From Hermatobates lingyangjiaoensis (lineage: Eukaryota > Arthropoda > Insecta > Hemiptera > Hermatobatidae), in NCBI GenBank assembly GCA_026182355.1, contig JAPFBL010000228.1:124001-188000 (forward strand): DNA of 64,000 nt, in the 5' to 3' direction. The position numbers and the translations under genes are program-made. A model generated the notes under the pieces. It was not told the DNA's origin and made no database searches. It was given only the letters and a program-made list of their open reading frames with translations. Positions 22,428 through 31,963 of this stretch are shown here, piece after piece. The first letter of the stretch is position 1. Each line of letters starts with the position of its first letter.

Positions 22428-22565
22428 GTTCGAGATTAACAAAGAGCAACACACAAAGTAGGGAAATACACTTACAGACTCAAATTTTCGGGTAATCCGT
22501 CTTCAGGAGAAAAGAGAATGGGAGACCAAGCACGTTGTAGACGCAACGGCAAGTAACCCATCATA
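22428..22565 (-). mobile_element. PLE-terminal fragment, family B
   Basis: Minus-oriented (gggtaatccgtcttcaggag), extending to gcacgttgtagacgcaacgg and (TA)n at 22562-22581. Confidence 0.6.
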
Positions 22566-22581
22566 TATATATATATATATA

Positions 22582-22690
22582 TTGATCAAAACACAATATG
22601 GAATGGTAAAAGAAGACTAAGATCTTTGATATTGTGGTTTGATCATTGATTGTTATTTCACGTATTTATGTGAAATCTTCATTTTTATGT
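22582..22690. mobile_element. PLE-terminal fragment, family A, core deleted
   Basis: gatcaaaacacaatatggaa is joined by way of agatcttt directly to gatattgtggtttgatcatt, so the palindrome centre and the CTGACGA core are missing. Confidence 0.5.
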
Positions 22691-22824
22691 ATATATAAAC
22701 CAATTAAAAAATAAATATATATATAAATAAAAACCAATTAAAGACTGCAGGTGTGTTTTTCTATTTACTGTGTACCTATTGTATGTATATATATTTTTTA
22801 TTAGTTATTTATTTGTTTATGAGT

Positions 22825-22978
22825 TGGCAATAATACTTATCACTAAACCGCACGCGCTGTATGTTTAGTTGCTGGTTGCCATCCGAGCAGATTTCACATT
22901 CTTCCCTTCTTCTGATGACGACAACGTCGAAATATTTGAGTGAATTTTGTATTATTTCTACGTGTTCTTTTGTTGTTA
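22825..22978 (+). mobile_element. PLE-terminal fragment, family E
   Basis: CTGATGA-C-GAC-AAC-GTC-GAAATATT (22911-22936) is a compact example of the recurring module. It continues to ctacgtgttcttttgttg and then (TA)n. Confidence 0.6.
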
Positions 22979-23091
22979 ATATATATATATAAATAAATAT
23001 ATACAATAAACTATGTAATGTAATATATGTATATAAATATGTAATATACATATAAATATTTTTTAAAAATATATTTTTAATATATTGTGTT

Positions 23092-23092
<1 letters not shown>

Positions 23093-23127
<35 letters not shown>

Positions 23128-23134
23128 ATATAAA
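23093..23134. repeat. (TA)n microsatellite
   Basis: TA repeats ending in taatataatataaag, beside a family B fragment. Confidence 0.85.
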
Positions 23135-23290
23135 GTTCTATGTAGGTGAAGAAACATACAAAAATTAAAAACATACACTTACAGTTTCTAATTTTCACTT
23201 TGAACCGTCTTCGGGAGATATAAAAGAGGGAGACCAAGCGAACTGGTAGAGAGACAGTTGGAGACCCCGTTGGGTTGTAAAGACATAAAC
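23135..23290 (-). mobile_element. PLE-terminal fragment, family B (diverged)
   Basis: Minus-oriented (cactttgaaccgtcttcggg), with agacagttggagacc at its far end as in the other family B copies. Confidence 0.55.
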
Positions 23291-23519
23291 ACACAACATA
23301 TTAAATCTCGATTTCTAACATTTTCAGTTGATATTACACAGCATTACTTTGCCTATAGTATATATAAGAAAATATATATAATATTATGTATACTATATAG
23401 TATATATAATCTTTAGTTCATTTCTCAACTTTTGTAGTTTGAGTAAGATCCTTTTTTTTTCTCTGTTCATTTGTTAATTTTTATATATTTTATATATAAT
23501 TTTATATATATTTATATAA

Positions 23520-23840
23520 ATATTGATAAAAGTTTCGACCGTGAAATAGAAACAAAATTAATGCTTATCAGGACTCGGTCAGTTCTTCAGGTTCAAATTA
23601 AACCCTCATTGCTAATGTGATATGAGCCTATAAAAAAAGGTTTAAAATGAAAAACCGAAACGTTGGCTATGAGAGTTTAATTTGAAACTGAAGAAATGGC
23701 AAAGTCCTGATAAACTTTAATTTTATATATATATTGATAAAAGTATCGACCGTGGAATAGAAACAAAACAAAAGTTTATGGGACTCGGTCAGTTTCGGAC
23801 TAAAACTGACCGAGTCCCGATAAACTTTAGTTTTGTATAT
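23520..23840. mobile_element. Two consecutive family F palindromes
   Basis: The first (23522-23725) has inverted arms (ttatcaggactcggtcagtt and its complement) with ccgaaacgttggc on the plus arm. The second (23740-23835) is a short palindrome with agtttatgggactcggtcag. Both are bounded by TA-rich tracts. Confidence 0.6.
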
Positions 23841-23844
23841 ATAT

Positions 23845-24125
23845 AAGTTACACGATGAATCACAAACAAAGAACTAAAGAACAAACACACTTACTGTCTC
23901 TAATTTTCGGTTGAATCGTCATCAAGAGAGTTGAGAAAGGCACACCAAGCGCACTTGTGAAGACCAACCGGTTGGTCTCCAACCGTTGCTTCACCAGTGC
24001 TTGGTGTCCCTATCTCAACTCTCCTTATTACGGTTCAACCGAAAATTAGAGACAGTAAGTGTGTTTGTTCTTTAGTTCTGTGTTTGTGATTCATCGTGAA
24101 ACTTTTGTTGTCCTTTTGGATCGTT
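23845..24125. mobile_element. PLE-terminal palindrome, family B
   Basis: Arms of about 125 bp meet near 23975 (gaccaaccggttggtctcca). They differ by few bases. (TA)n follows at 24139-24182. Confidence 0.7.
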
Positions 24126-24137
24126 TTCCTGTTTACA

Positions 24138-24172
<35 letters not shown>

Positions 24173-24182
24173 ATATATATAT

Positions 24183-24315
24183 AGTGAGTCGTATTCCACT
24201 CGCACTCCTTAACGCACGTTCCTCTTCTTCTTCCCTTCTACTCTCCTCCCGATGATGAACTTCAGTTCGAAATATTGATCTAGTAAGTGTTCTCGTTTCT
24301 TTTATTAGTTGTCTT
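24183..24315 (+). mobile_element. PLE-terminal fragment, family E variant
   Basis: CCGATGA-T-GAAC..GTTC-GAAATATTG (about 24251-24280) followed by gtaagtgttctcgtttcttt. It abuts (TA)n. Confidence 0.55.
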
Positions 24316-24952
24316 GTTCATTTATTTATTTGTCTAGTTTGGACTGTTCAACATTTTCATTTATATATATATTCTTGTATTCTAGAGTATTCTTGACTAT
24401 TCCTAAATTGTATAATTTTTATATTTTCTAAAAAAGGTAGTTATGTTTTAACAGTGACCTGTGAAGATGTTTTTGGTTAAATTGAAATATAAATCTTGAG
24501 TTATTGTTTGCAACAGCTTATTTAATTCTGCATACTTCTACGCGACATTATTTGGCGGAATCACTGATTATTTGGCTATCCTCACATTATTATTTTATTT
24601 TATTTAGTTACTTTGATATTTTAGTTTTTATTTATTATCTAGTTTGGGTTTTTTATATTTTTTAACTTCGTCATCCTGTCTGTCCAGTCGTCTTTTTATT
24701 TTTATTAGTGATTTACATTAAATATGGGATTGGTAATTTATTTGTTCATTTAATTTACCCTCATATTTATGGATATATATTTCTATCTGTTCAGTTATGT
24801 TGAGTCTCTGTCCTTTCCGTAGTAAGTCCATTGTGTTTTCTAACCTGTCTATAGATAAAAACTAAAAATCAAAAATATTTAAATAAAATCAAAGTAATAA
24901 TATCAGGATAGCAGTGGACTATCTTGTTATAACCGTGTATTTTCATGAATAA

Positions 24953-25490
24953 CGGCGATTCTAACGCCATCTCTTGGTCTTTTCATGAACTTACACGGCG
25001 ATTCTAACGCCATCTCTTGGTCTTTCCATGAACTTACACGGCGATTCTAACGCCATCTCTTGGTCTTTTCATGAACTTACACGGCGATTCTAACGCCATC
25101 TCTTGGTCTTTCCATGAACTTACACGGCGATTCTAACGCCATCTCATGGTCTTTTCATGAACTTACACGGCGATTCTAACGCCATCTCTTGGTCTTTCCA
25201 TGAACTTACACGGCGATTCTAACGCCATCTCTTGGTCTTTTCATGAACTTACACGGCGATTCTAACGCCATTTCTTGGTCTTTCCATGAACTTACACGGC
25301 GATTCTAACGCCATCTCTTGGTCTTTTCATGAACTTACACGGCGATTCTAACGCCATCTCTTGGTCTTTCCATGAAATTACACGGCGATTCTAACGCCAT
25401 CTCTTGGTCTTTTCATGAACTTACACGGCGATTCTAACGCCATCTCTTGGTCTTTTCATGAACTTACACGGCGATTCCTACGCCAATTCT
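24953..25490. repeat. 43-bp tandem array, left arm (about 12-13 units)
   Basis: The unit contains cggcgattctaacgccatct and ttggtcttttcatgaactta. Units alternate between tcttttcatg and tctttccatg, implying an 86-bp higher-order unit. Confidence 0.95.
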
Positions 25491-25682
25491 TGGTATTTTC
25501 AATATCGTTTCATTTGAGTATCGTGCCGTCAGTCGTCGCGCGTGAGACTTGTCTGGGTACGGCGATATCCTGGACCTTCGGTGATACTGAGAGCATCCCC
25601 TGCAGGAAATTTTTTCTCAATTTAGTCGAGAGAGAGCGCAATAGAGCGTTGAGCACTTTTTAGTGAGTTGTCATCTGGAGCT

Positions 25683-26174
25683 TTTTACTTTTGGAGCATT
25701 GTGAGAAGTTTTTAACCCTCACTTTCTGGGTTTGAGCGGTTTTTTGCGTTTTTCCAATTTTCTCCCTCCCCCCCTTATTTTTTCATACCTGGCCCATATC
25801 CAATTTTATTTTATTACCCCCCCTGATAGTTTCCCATCATCCCCGGCCCTCTGGGCCAATCCCCTAACCCAGAAAAATTCTAGATTGAACTTTGACCCTA
25901 CCTATGAACGCGTATATCTCGGCTCCAGGTGGAGCTACAGGCACGGGGTACGCCATTTTAATCAGGAGTGCAAGGAGTATACGACGGCATGAGTGGGAAG
26001 TCACCAAAAGCCGAACAGAAATCGACCTCCTCCAGGAAAGAGGACCAGATGATAAAATCTCCTAGGGCAAGTTTAGCGGAGGATAAGATGCGAAGCCCTA
26101 CTAAGGTTGCCAACCCCCGGCCGAGGGGTGCAGATGGGAAGTTTGTGAGGACATCAATGGGTAAGCCCTCGTAG
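25683..26174 (+). mobile_element. Putative retroelement 5' region with short ORF start
   Basis: A T/C-rich leader (tctccctcccccccttattt) precedes ATG at 25989 (frame open from 25968 to TAG at 26174), coding MSGKSPKAEQKSTSSRKEDQ and ending GADGKFVRTSMGKPS. A basic, Ser/Pro-rich start ending 'RGADGKFV' resembles the beginning of LINE ORF1 proteins, but I recognise no domain. The inverted partner (26195-26525) also starts MSGKSP and then diverges. With the flanking 43-bp array this looks like a promoter array plus leader; that is inference. Confidence 0.4.
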
Positions 26175-26524
26175 TGTAGAAGCCCCATGCGATTGGTGAC
26201 TTCCCACTCATGACGTCGTATACTGCTTGCACTCCTAATTAAAATGGCGTTTTCCTCGTGCCTGTAGCTCCACCTGGAGCCGAGATATACGCGTTCATAC
26301 GTAGGGTCAAACTTCAATCCAGAAATTTTCTGGGTTAGGGGATTGGCCCAGGGGGCCGGGGATGATGGGAAACTATCAGGGGGGGGGGGTAATAAAATAA
26401 AATTGGATATGGGCCAGGTATGAAAAAATAAGGGGGGGAGGGAGAAAATTGGAAAAAACGCAAAAAAACCGCTGAAGACCCAGAAAGTGAGGGTTAAAAA
26501 CTTCTCACAATGCTCCAAAAGTAA

Positions 26525-27062
26525 AAAGCCGTTAGAATCGCCGTGTAAGTTCATGAAAAGACCAACAGATGGCGTTAGAATCGCTGTGTAATTTCATGAA
26601 AAGACCAAGAGATGGCGTTAGAATCGCTGTGTAAGTTCATGAAAAGACCAAGAGATGGCGTTAGAATCGCCGTGTAAGTTCATGAAAAGACCAAGAGATG
26701 GCGTTAGAATCGCCGTGTAATTTCATGAAAGACCAAGAAATGGCGTTAGAATCGCCGTGTAAGTTCATGAAAAGACCAAGAGATGGCGTTAGAATCGCCG
26801 TGTAAGTTCATGAAAAGACCAAGAGATGGCGTTAGAATCGCCGTGTAAGTTCATGAAAAGACCATGAGATGGCGTTAGAATCGCCGTGTAAGTTCATGGA
26901 AAGACCAAGAGATGGCGTTAGAATCGCCGTGTAAGTTCATGAAAAGACCAAGAGATGGCGTTAGAATCGCCGTGTAAGTTCATGGAAAGACCAAGAGATG
27001 GCGTTAGAATCGCCGTGTAAGTTCATGAAAAGACCAAGAGATGGCGTTAGAATCGCCGTTAT
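26525..27062. repeat. 43-bp tandem array, right arm (inverted)
   Basis: The same unit as the left array read on the minus strand (gatggcgttagaatcgccgt), again about 12-13 units with partial alternation of aaaagacc and gaaagacc. Units nearest the centre carry more substitutions. Confidence 0.95.
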
Positions 27063-27167
27063 TCATGAAAATACACGGTTATAACAAGATAGTCCACTGC
27101 TATCCTGATATTATTACTTTGATTTTATTTAAATATTTTTGATTTTTAGTTTTTATCTATAGACAGG

Positions 27168-27580
27168 TTAGAAAACACAATGGACTTACTACGGAAAGGA
27201 CAGAGACTCAATATAACTGAACAGATAGAAATATATATCCATAAATATGAGGGTAAATTAAATGAACAAATAAATTACCAATCCCATATTTAATGTAAAT
27301 CACTAATAAAAATAAAAATACGACTGGACAGACAGGATGACGAAGTTAAAAAATATATAAAACCCAAACTAGATAATAAATAAAAACTAAAAAATCAAAG
27401 TAACTAAATAAAATCAAAATAATATTGTCAGGAAGGCAGTGGACTTAACAGATAACGAACCCCCTATATAACTGCTCAATAGGTTTGTTGCGATCGAAGA
27501 TGGACATGGTACGAAAGCGCTCCAACTCCAGGATCATCTTACGAGGTATGACAGTTTTACTAATTTCTAATATAAATAAT
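27168..27580 (+). pseudogene. PLE C-terminal remnant and 3' terminus
   Basis: From about 27170 it matches 59327-59760 closely: tagaaaacacaatggactta, then INITEQIEIY-type codons with stops, then gcagtggacttaacagataa and the module gatcgaagatggacatggta with cgaaagcgctcc. Compared with 59.7 kb the hairpin is damaged (GGAC..GTAC instead of GGAC..GTCC). Confidence 0.65.
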
Positions 27581-27595
27581 TCATTTCATCATTGT

Positions 27596-28993
27596 TCAAT
27601 GCCTAAGTATTGCCGGTCGCCACGCCTGGTCTAAAGTGCCTTTTATATCTAAAAATAGACCCACTACATACTCGTACTTATACTCAGCTTCAGAGACTAG
27701 GCTGCTAAGCCTCCACAGAGCGTCATCGACGGACTTGCCACTTAGAGAACCAAGTTGGCATCTGCTCTCGTTAGCCTGCAAGTGACTCGCTAACGGGCCT
27801 AACATAAGTGTCTCAAGACACTTACCCATGGACGGTAGCAGACATATGGGCCTGTATGATGACGTCCTGGATGGGTCTTTGTCACCTCTTTTGACCAGCA
27901 TGACGACATCAGCCTTCCTCCATGCTACCGGGAAGTACCCCAGTTTAAAACAGTCTCTGTATATCTGCACAAGGCCATCTCCAATAACTGGGAAGGCTTT
28001 CTTGACGCATATGGGCTGGAGCTCGTCAGGACCAGGAGCCTTGAAATTACCCTGTCTGCTAAGAGCGACCTTGACGTCCTGCGAGCCCCATTCACATTCC
28101 TCCCTTGCACTGGGGGGCTCCTCGCATATAGCCCTTGTAGACTGGTGGCTTTCCCGTTCATTGTTAGTATCATCGAGGGGGTAACATTCCTCCAGTAGCA
28201 TGGCTGCCCTTTCCCTTAAATCATATGTGTGACGTGCCCCGCACTTCAGGTCGCTAGCTGCTCTCTCTACGCTCACCTTTCCGTAAGCAACCTTATAAGC
28301 CAGTCCCCACAAGTTGGACTCCAATCCAGATACAAAATTGTGCCATGATTCCCGCTTTTGCTTTTCGCATTCTTTTTTGGAGGTTATGAACTTCCTGTAG
28401 TTTTTCTGAATGGTCCCTGCTTCTTTCGTATCTCCGTCTAAGACGGACCACGTCCTTTTTAAACCTTGTTGGGGACTCATTCCACCATGGCACCCTCCTC
28501 TGCCTTGCGCACCGCTGTATTGTACATAACCTCCGTAATCATCTGGATTTTGAAGTCCAAATCTTGTGTAGTCAAAGCCTCGATACGCAAGTACTCCTCG
28601 ATGCAGCTGTACTGTGCTTCTAACTCTTTGCAAAAGCCATGCCAGTCTACCCCTCTTACCCTTAATCTTTGCAGAGTCTGGACTGGCCTGACGAGCGAGA
28701 GAGTGAGGACTATAGGGTTATGGTCCCCTAGGGGCAGATCATCTACCACCCTCCAGTTGGTAACTTTTTCGAACATTCCGCTCGTCACCGCGGTAACATC
28801 GATCCAAGAGCTACCGTTAGGGCCCTCGAATGTGGGACTGGACCCTGGGTCGTTGACGACAGCCAACCCATATCTCCGGAAAAGTTCGAGGACTTCATTT
28901 CCGACATTAGTAGCTCTGTCGGGGCCCCAAGCCATGTGCCGAACATTAAAATCTCCCATAAGCACTATCTCTACCGGTCAACCACAATGCTAG
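27596..28993 (-). pseudogene. R1-clade non-LTR retrotransposon ORF2: endonuclease and partial RT
   Basis: On the minus strand the APE-type endonuclease end is clear: MGDFNVRHMAWGPDRATNVG, then SSWIDVTAVT and LPLGDHNPIVL (28965-28720). After frameshifts near 28490 and 28390, a VPWWN-type linker and an ESWHNFVSGLESNLWGLAYK stretch lead into RT: KAPGPDELQPICVKKAF, SSYRPICLLPSMGKCLETLM, GSLSGKSVDDAL and FLDIKGTLDQAW (motif A with its Asp). It stops at 27596 before the YADD motif, so the RT lacks its catalytic pair. The layout fits the R1 group common in arthropods. Loss of the 3' end is unusual, since LINEs normally lose the 5' end. Confidence 0.85.
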
Positions 28994-29230
28994 TTCGGTA
29001 ACGTGAAAGCTACAATAGACTTAAGAAGAAGCCGACGTCTCAAACCATGTCCGCCTGATTTTGAAGTCAACATCCCTATCATTGAGAAGCAGAAAATCCC
29101 CCGAAGCTGCCATGAAAAATGAGACGCTATATTTCCAGAGCATCAGACACCCGTCGATTTTTCGTAACGAAGCCAGACAAGATCCGAACAAGTGGTTACG
29201 GTAATATGAGAGGGTGGCGAAACACAATAC
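28994..29230 (-). pseudogene. Possible upstream extension of the LINE ORF2
   Basis: The sequence has G+C content like the LINE and unlike its surroundings, but no frame gives a clear endonuclease N-terminus. It may be decayed ORF2 or 5' flanking element sequence. Confidence 0.3.
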
Positions 29231-29685
29231 GTGAGATGAACTTTTCTGTCTCCCATGCGTAATTTTTTTTTTCCCAACGGTACCGCTCCCCAGTGATTCG
29301 AAAACAATGAAGAGAAATTGACTTCGTGGGATTTGTTTTAAAATAGATTTACAACAAGCATTTGGTGATAAGTCGGAAAACCAGACAAAGAGCGGAAGAA
29401 GAGCTCAAGAGTGCAAAAGCAAGGAGAAAACACATGGTCGTACATTCAGGATGTGTTAGGACTCATCAAGAGATAAATTGAGAATGCTCCAAGAAGTGGT
29501 TTCCCATCTGATGAAGGGCATACCCGATCAAGTCCTAGCAACAATGGATCAGAAACACATCTCAGGTCAGTTGTCAAAACAAAACTTCCTGTTTTCGAAA
29601 ATATAAAATTATATAGTTTTAGGGAGTAAAATAATACAACAATGAATAGAATAAAATCATAGTCACTTCGCGGCAATATACATAA
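29231..29685. other. No recognised feature
   Basis: A T-run occurs at about 29263-29272. No gene or repeat recognised. Confidence 0.4.
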
Positions 29686-30040
29686 ACTAAATTCACAGAA
29701 TGAACGCACATAAAAAGAATCACAGAAAGCCAGCTTCTATATTTTGACAGCCTCATCATCAGGTAGAAAGATGTGAGTCCCTCTAAAACTCTAAACACAA
29801 GCAACAACTGAGTGAAGCCTCATTGGATAGACAGTCAATCAGTGAAGCGAACTTACAGAGGAAGGAGAGACAAACACAAATAATACAAAAAAAATTAATA
29901 AATAAAAAAATAATAAAAATTATAAAAAAATTACTAAAATAAAAAATAAATAAATAAACAAAATTGCTTAAAAAGACTAAATTAATAATAATAAAGAACA
30001 GTTAACCACTGAAGTTAGGCCCAGGAGAAGATCAACATCC
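29686..30040 (-). mobile_element. PLE 3' end, family C, with A/T tail and last codons
   Basis: The minus strand reads inward from about 30035 (LLLGLTSVV-like end codons), an A/T-rich tract (29880-29990), then CTGATGA-T-GAGGCTGTC-AAAATATAG (about 29760-29734) and the family C end. The order is the same as at 63.2-63.7 kb. Confidence 0.5.
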
Positions 30041-30154
30041 TAGAAGGTTTATTTATATAGTTTGGTTTATTCTAACTAAAACCTTCGACTAGTCTAGTCA
30101 GGATAGTTAGTTCGTTAATATAATATAAATTTTATTTTATAATTCAAAAAGTAC

Positions 30155-30294
30155 TTATTTCTGCTTGTGAATATGGTTTTAAAATAAAAACCGAAAGGTC
30201 AGTATTGACAGTTTGATTTTGAACCTAGAAATTTAACCGAATCCCGATTGCATAATACATCTACTCTATCAAAAGATTGATATATTCAATTTGC

Positions 30295-30295
<1 letters not shown>
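30155..30295 (+). mobile_element. PLE-terminal fragment, family F-like
   Basis: gttttaaaataaaaaccgaaaggtcag is a hairpin followed by GAAA; the tail (accgaatcccgattgcataa) matches 54345-54370 and 15325-15345. (TA)n follows at 30296-30325. Confidence 0.5.
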
Positions 30296-30325
<30 letters not shown>

Positions 30326-30712
30326 AACTTTTTCTTCTTCTCGGAATTTGGTCAGCGTTGATATTTAGAATCACCTTTTCGCCAACGTTTGGTCTTTATT
30401 TTAAGACATCCTCAGGACAATAAAACAACAATCAGGATAACAAAAACAACGGACATTTGTCATATCTACTTTACATTTATCATAAAAAATTCAAAAAACT
30501 TACTTACTCAAGGCTAGCTTCTATTACCGAACCAACAAAACCGTTATCTGTCATTGCATGTGCTGCTACCCAGCGATATTTATTGAAAACACTGTTTTTT
30601 ATAATATAAAAAATCTACTTGTCATAGATATGGCAAATGTCCATTGTTTCTGTTAGTTTGTAGCCTTGAGAATGTCTTAAAATAAAGACGAAACGTTGGC
30701 GAAAAGATGATT
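30326..30712. mobile_element. PLE-terminal palindrome with hammerhead-like arms
   Basis: Inverted arms carry GTCTT-AAAATA-AAGAC hairpins: the plus arm reads ttgagaatgtctt..aagacgaaacgttgg (about 30667-30702) and the minus arm CTGAGGA-T-GTCTT..AAGAC-CAAACGTTGG (about 30377-30415). The spacer is unique. Confidence 0.6.
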
Positions 30713-30774
30713 CCAAATATTAACCCTTTTGAGAAGAAGAAAAAGTGTTTATTAGTAATTGTGGTCAAGAAAAC

Positions 30775-30782
<8 letters not shown>

Positions 30783-30828
<46 letters not shown>
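30783..30828. repeat. (TA)n microsatellite
   Basis: About 23 TA units. Confidence 0.95.
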
Positions 30829-30834
<6 letters not shown>

Positions 30835-31035
30835 AATAAATTCAAAACGAAGGAAACACACAGAAAGACACAGACATAACCAGGGAGTACCGCCCTGTCT
30901 TCCTGCGGGACTCTTCGCTCTTCGCTCTTCACACCTCCTGATGACGATGATGGTCAAAATATCGATGTGAGTTATGCCTGTGTCTTTCTGTGTGTTTCCT
31001 TCGTTTTGAATTTATTTTATTTTAAAAAAGTCCGC
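30829..31035. mobile_element. PLE-terminal palindrome, family E-like
   Basis: Arms aaataaattcaaaacgaagg and its complement enclose a centre with CTGATGA-C-GATGATGGTC-AAAATATCG (30937-30964). (TA)n lies on both sides (30783-30828, 31056-31078). Confidence 0.6.
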
Positions 31036-31215
31036 TGGACCGTTTCTTTTAATTGTATATATATATATATATATATATTTCAAATTCATTCCAAATACTT
31101 GACTTTATTTGTCAAGTCAGCTGATTTCAGGTTGAAATGTCCTGAACATCAGTCAGGAGGAGGAGGTGATCAGGAGCTGAGTCTAACCTTCGTTTCACAT
31201 CCTTCCAACATCCCA

Positions 31216-31290
31216 AATCCTCTCGTAGAATAGTTTTTTTAAGTCACAGTGCTATAGTCACCCTCAAAATAGAAAAAAAAAACCTAGGCT
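31216..31290 (+). mobile_element. LINE 3'-terminal fragment
   Basis: The block cagtgctatagtcaccctca followed by an A-rich tail matches 61990-62020 and, with changes, 40146-40170 downstream of a LINE ORF. This is a very short 5'-truncated copy. Confidence 0.55.
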
Positions 31291-31505
31291 TGCAACAATA
31301 ATATTGTATGTATTATTATTTTTTGTCAGCCTATTTATTGTTTTTGTTGCGGTTGTCTTCTATTCTTATTAAATGCTTATTTTTTATAATTCATGATATA
31401 TCATTCATAATTTAGTGATATACATGTAATCTGAAACGCCCCCTTAAGTAAAATAAACCCCCCTTTAGAGTAGGGATACTACTGCCAGGAAAACATAGTG
31501 TAGGC

Positions 31506-31955
31506 CAGTCACGGGTCAACTTTATGTTGGCCCAGTGAGGGCCAGGTAATATAAAAAATATCCAGGCGGGCTGAAAACAAAACAAAACAGATTTTTTTAA
31601 GTGTTAAACTCTTTTTTTGACTTTTAAGTCATATAATGCTTATATTATAATATGCTGCAATAAAGTTACATACACTGATTATTCTTTAGATGAGTATGAA
31701 GGCGTATGTGACAGATGAAACTGTGACTGAGCTTCTAAAAGCTATTCATAATTTGGTAGAAACTGGGATGAGCTGATTCGCATTAGAGAAGCTAAATAGT
31801 CGTCAGTCAATCGGTTTTTAACGCTGTCTTTACGAAGCTTCATGGTAGAAAACATCTGTATTTATTTATAGGGCTATTCAAAACCATGTCGCAGGCCGGA
31901 TTGCCTACCCCAAAGGGCCGCATTTCGCCTGCGGGCCATACTTAGCCCATCACTG
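31506..31955. mobile_element. hAT-type non-autonomous transposon
   Basis: Starts CAGTCACGGGTCAACTTTAT and ends TACTTAGCCCATCACTG, imperfect inverted ends. The 8-bp flanks are GTGTAGGC (31498-31505) and GTGTAGAC (31956-31963), 7 of 8 matching. The right subterminal block (cgcatttcgcctgcgggcca) is typical of G/C-rich hAT ends. No transposase. Confidence 0.8.
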
Positions 31956-31963
31956 GTGTAGAC

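Larger units (their letters stand above)
24587..27425. repeat. Composite palindrome of about 2.8 kb
   Basis: Outer arms (24587-24945 and 27065-27425) are inverted PLE C-terminal sequence. Next inward are two inverted arrays of a 43-bp repeat. Innermost are inverted copies of a T/C-rich block and an ATG-containing leader, meeting around a loop at about 26010-26194. The left arm has roughly 190 bp (25495-25682) absent from the right. Arms are highly similar along most of their length. Confidence 0.85.

Noticed and set aside
22809..23294. 161-codon minus ORF rich in IYIYIY
   Set aside because: It reads through (TA)n and two PLE-terminal fragments; the protein is an artefact of the repeats.
25958..26554. 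198-codon minus ORF in the right arm of the palindrome
   Set aside because: It runs through the pyrimidine-rich leader in inverted orientation and mirrors an ORF in the left arm. Low-complexity composition and lack of motifs suggest it is not coding.
24953..27062. 43-bp arrays as a CRISPR array
   Set aside because: Whole units repeat head to tail with no unique spacers, and the context is eukaryotic.
28466..28993. 175-codon plus-strand ORF opposite the LINE
   Set aside because: It is the antisense shadow of the R1-type ORF2 endonuclease region, where the minus strand shows clear family motifs.
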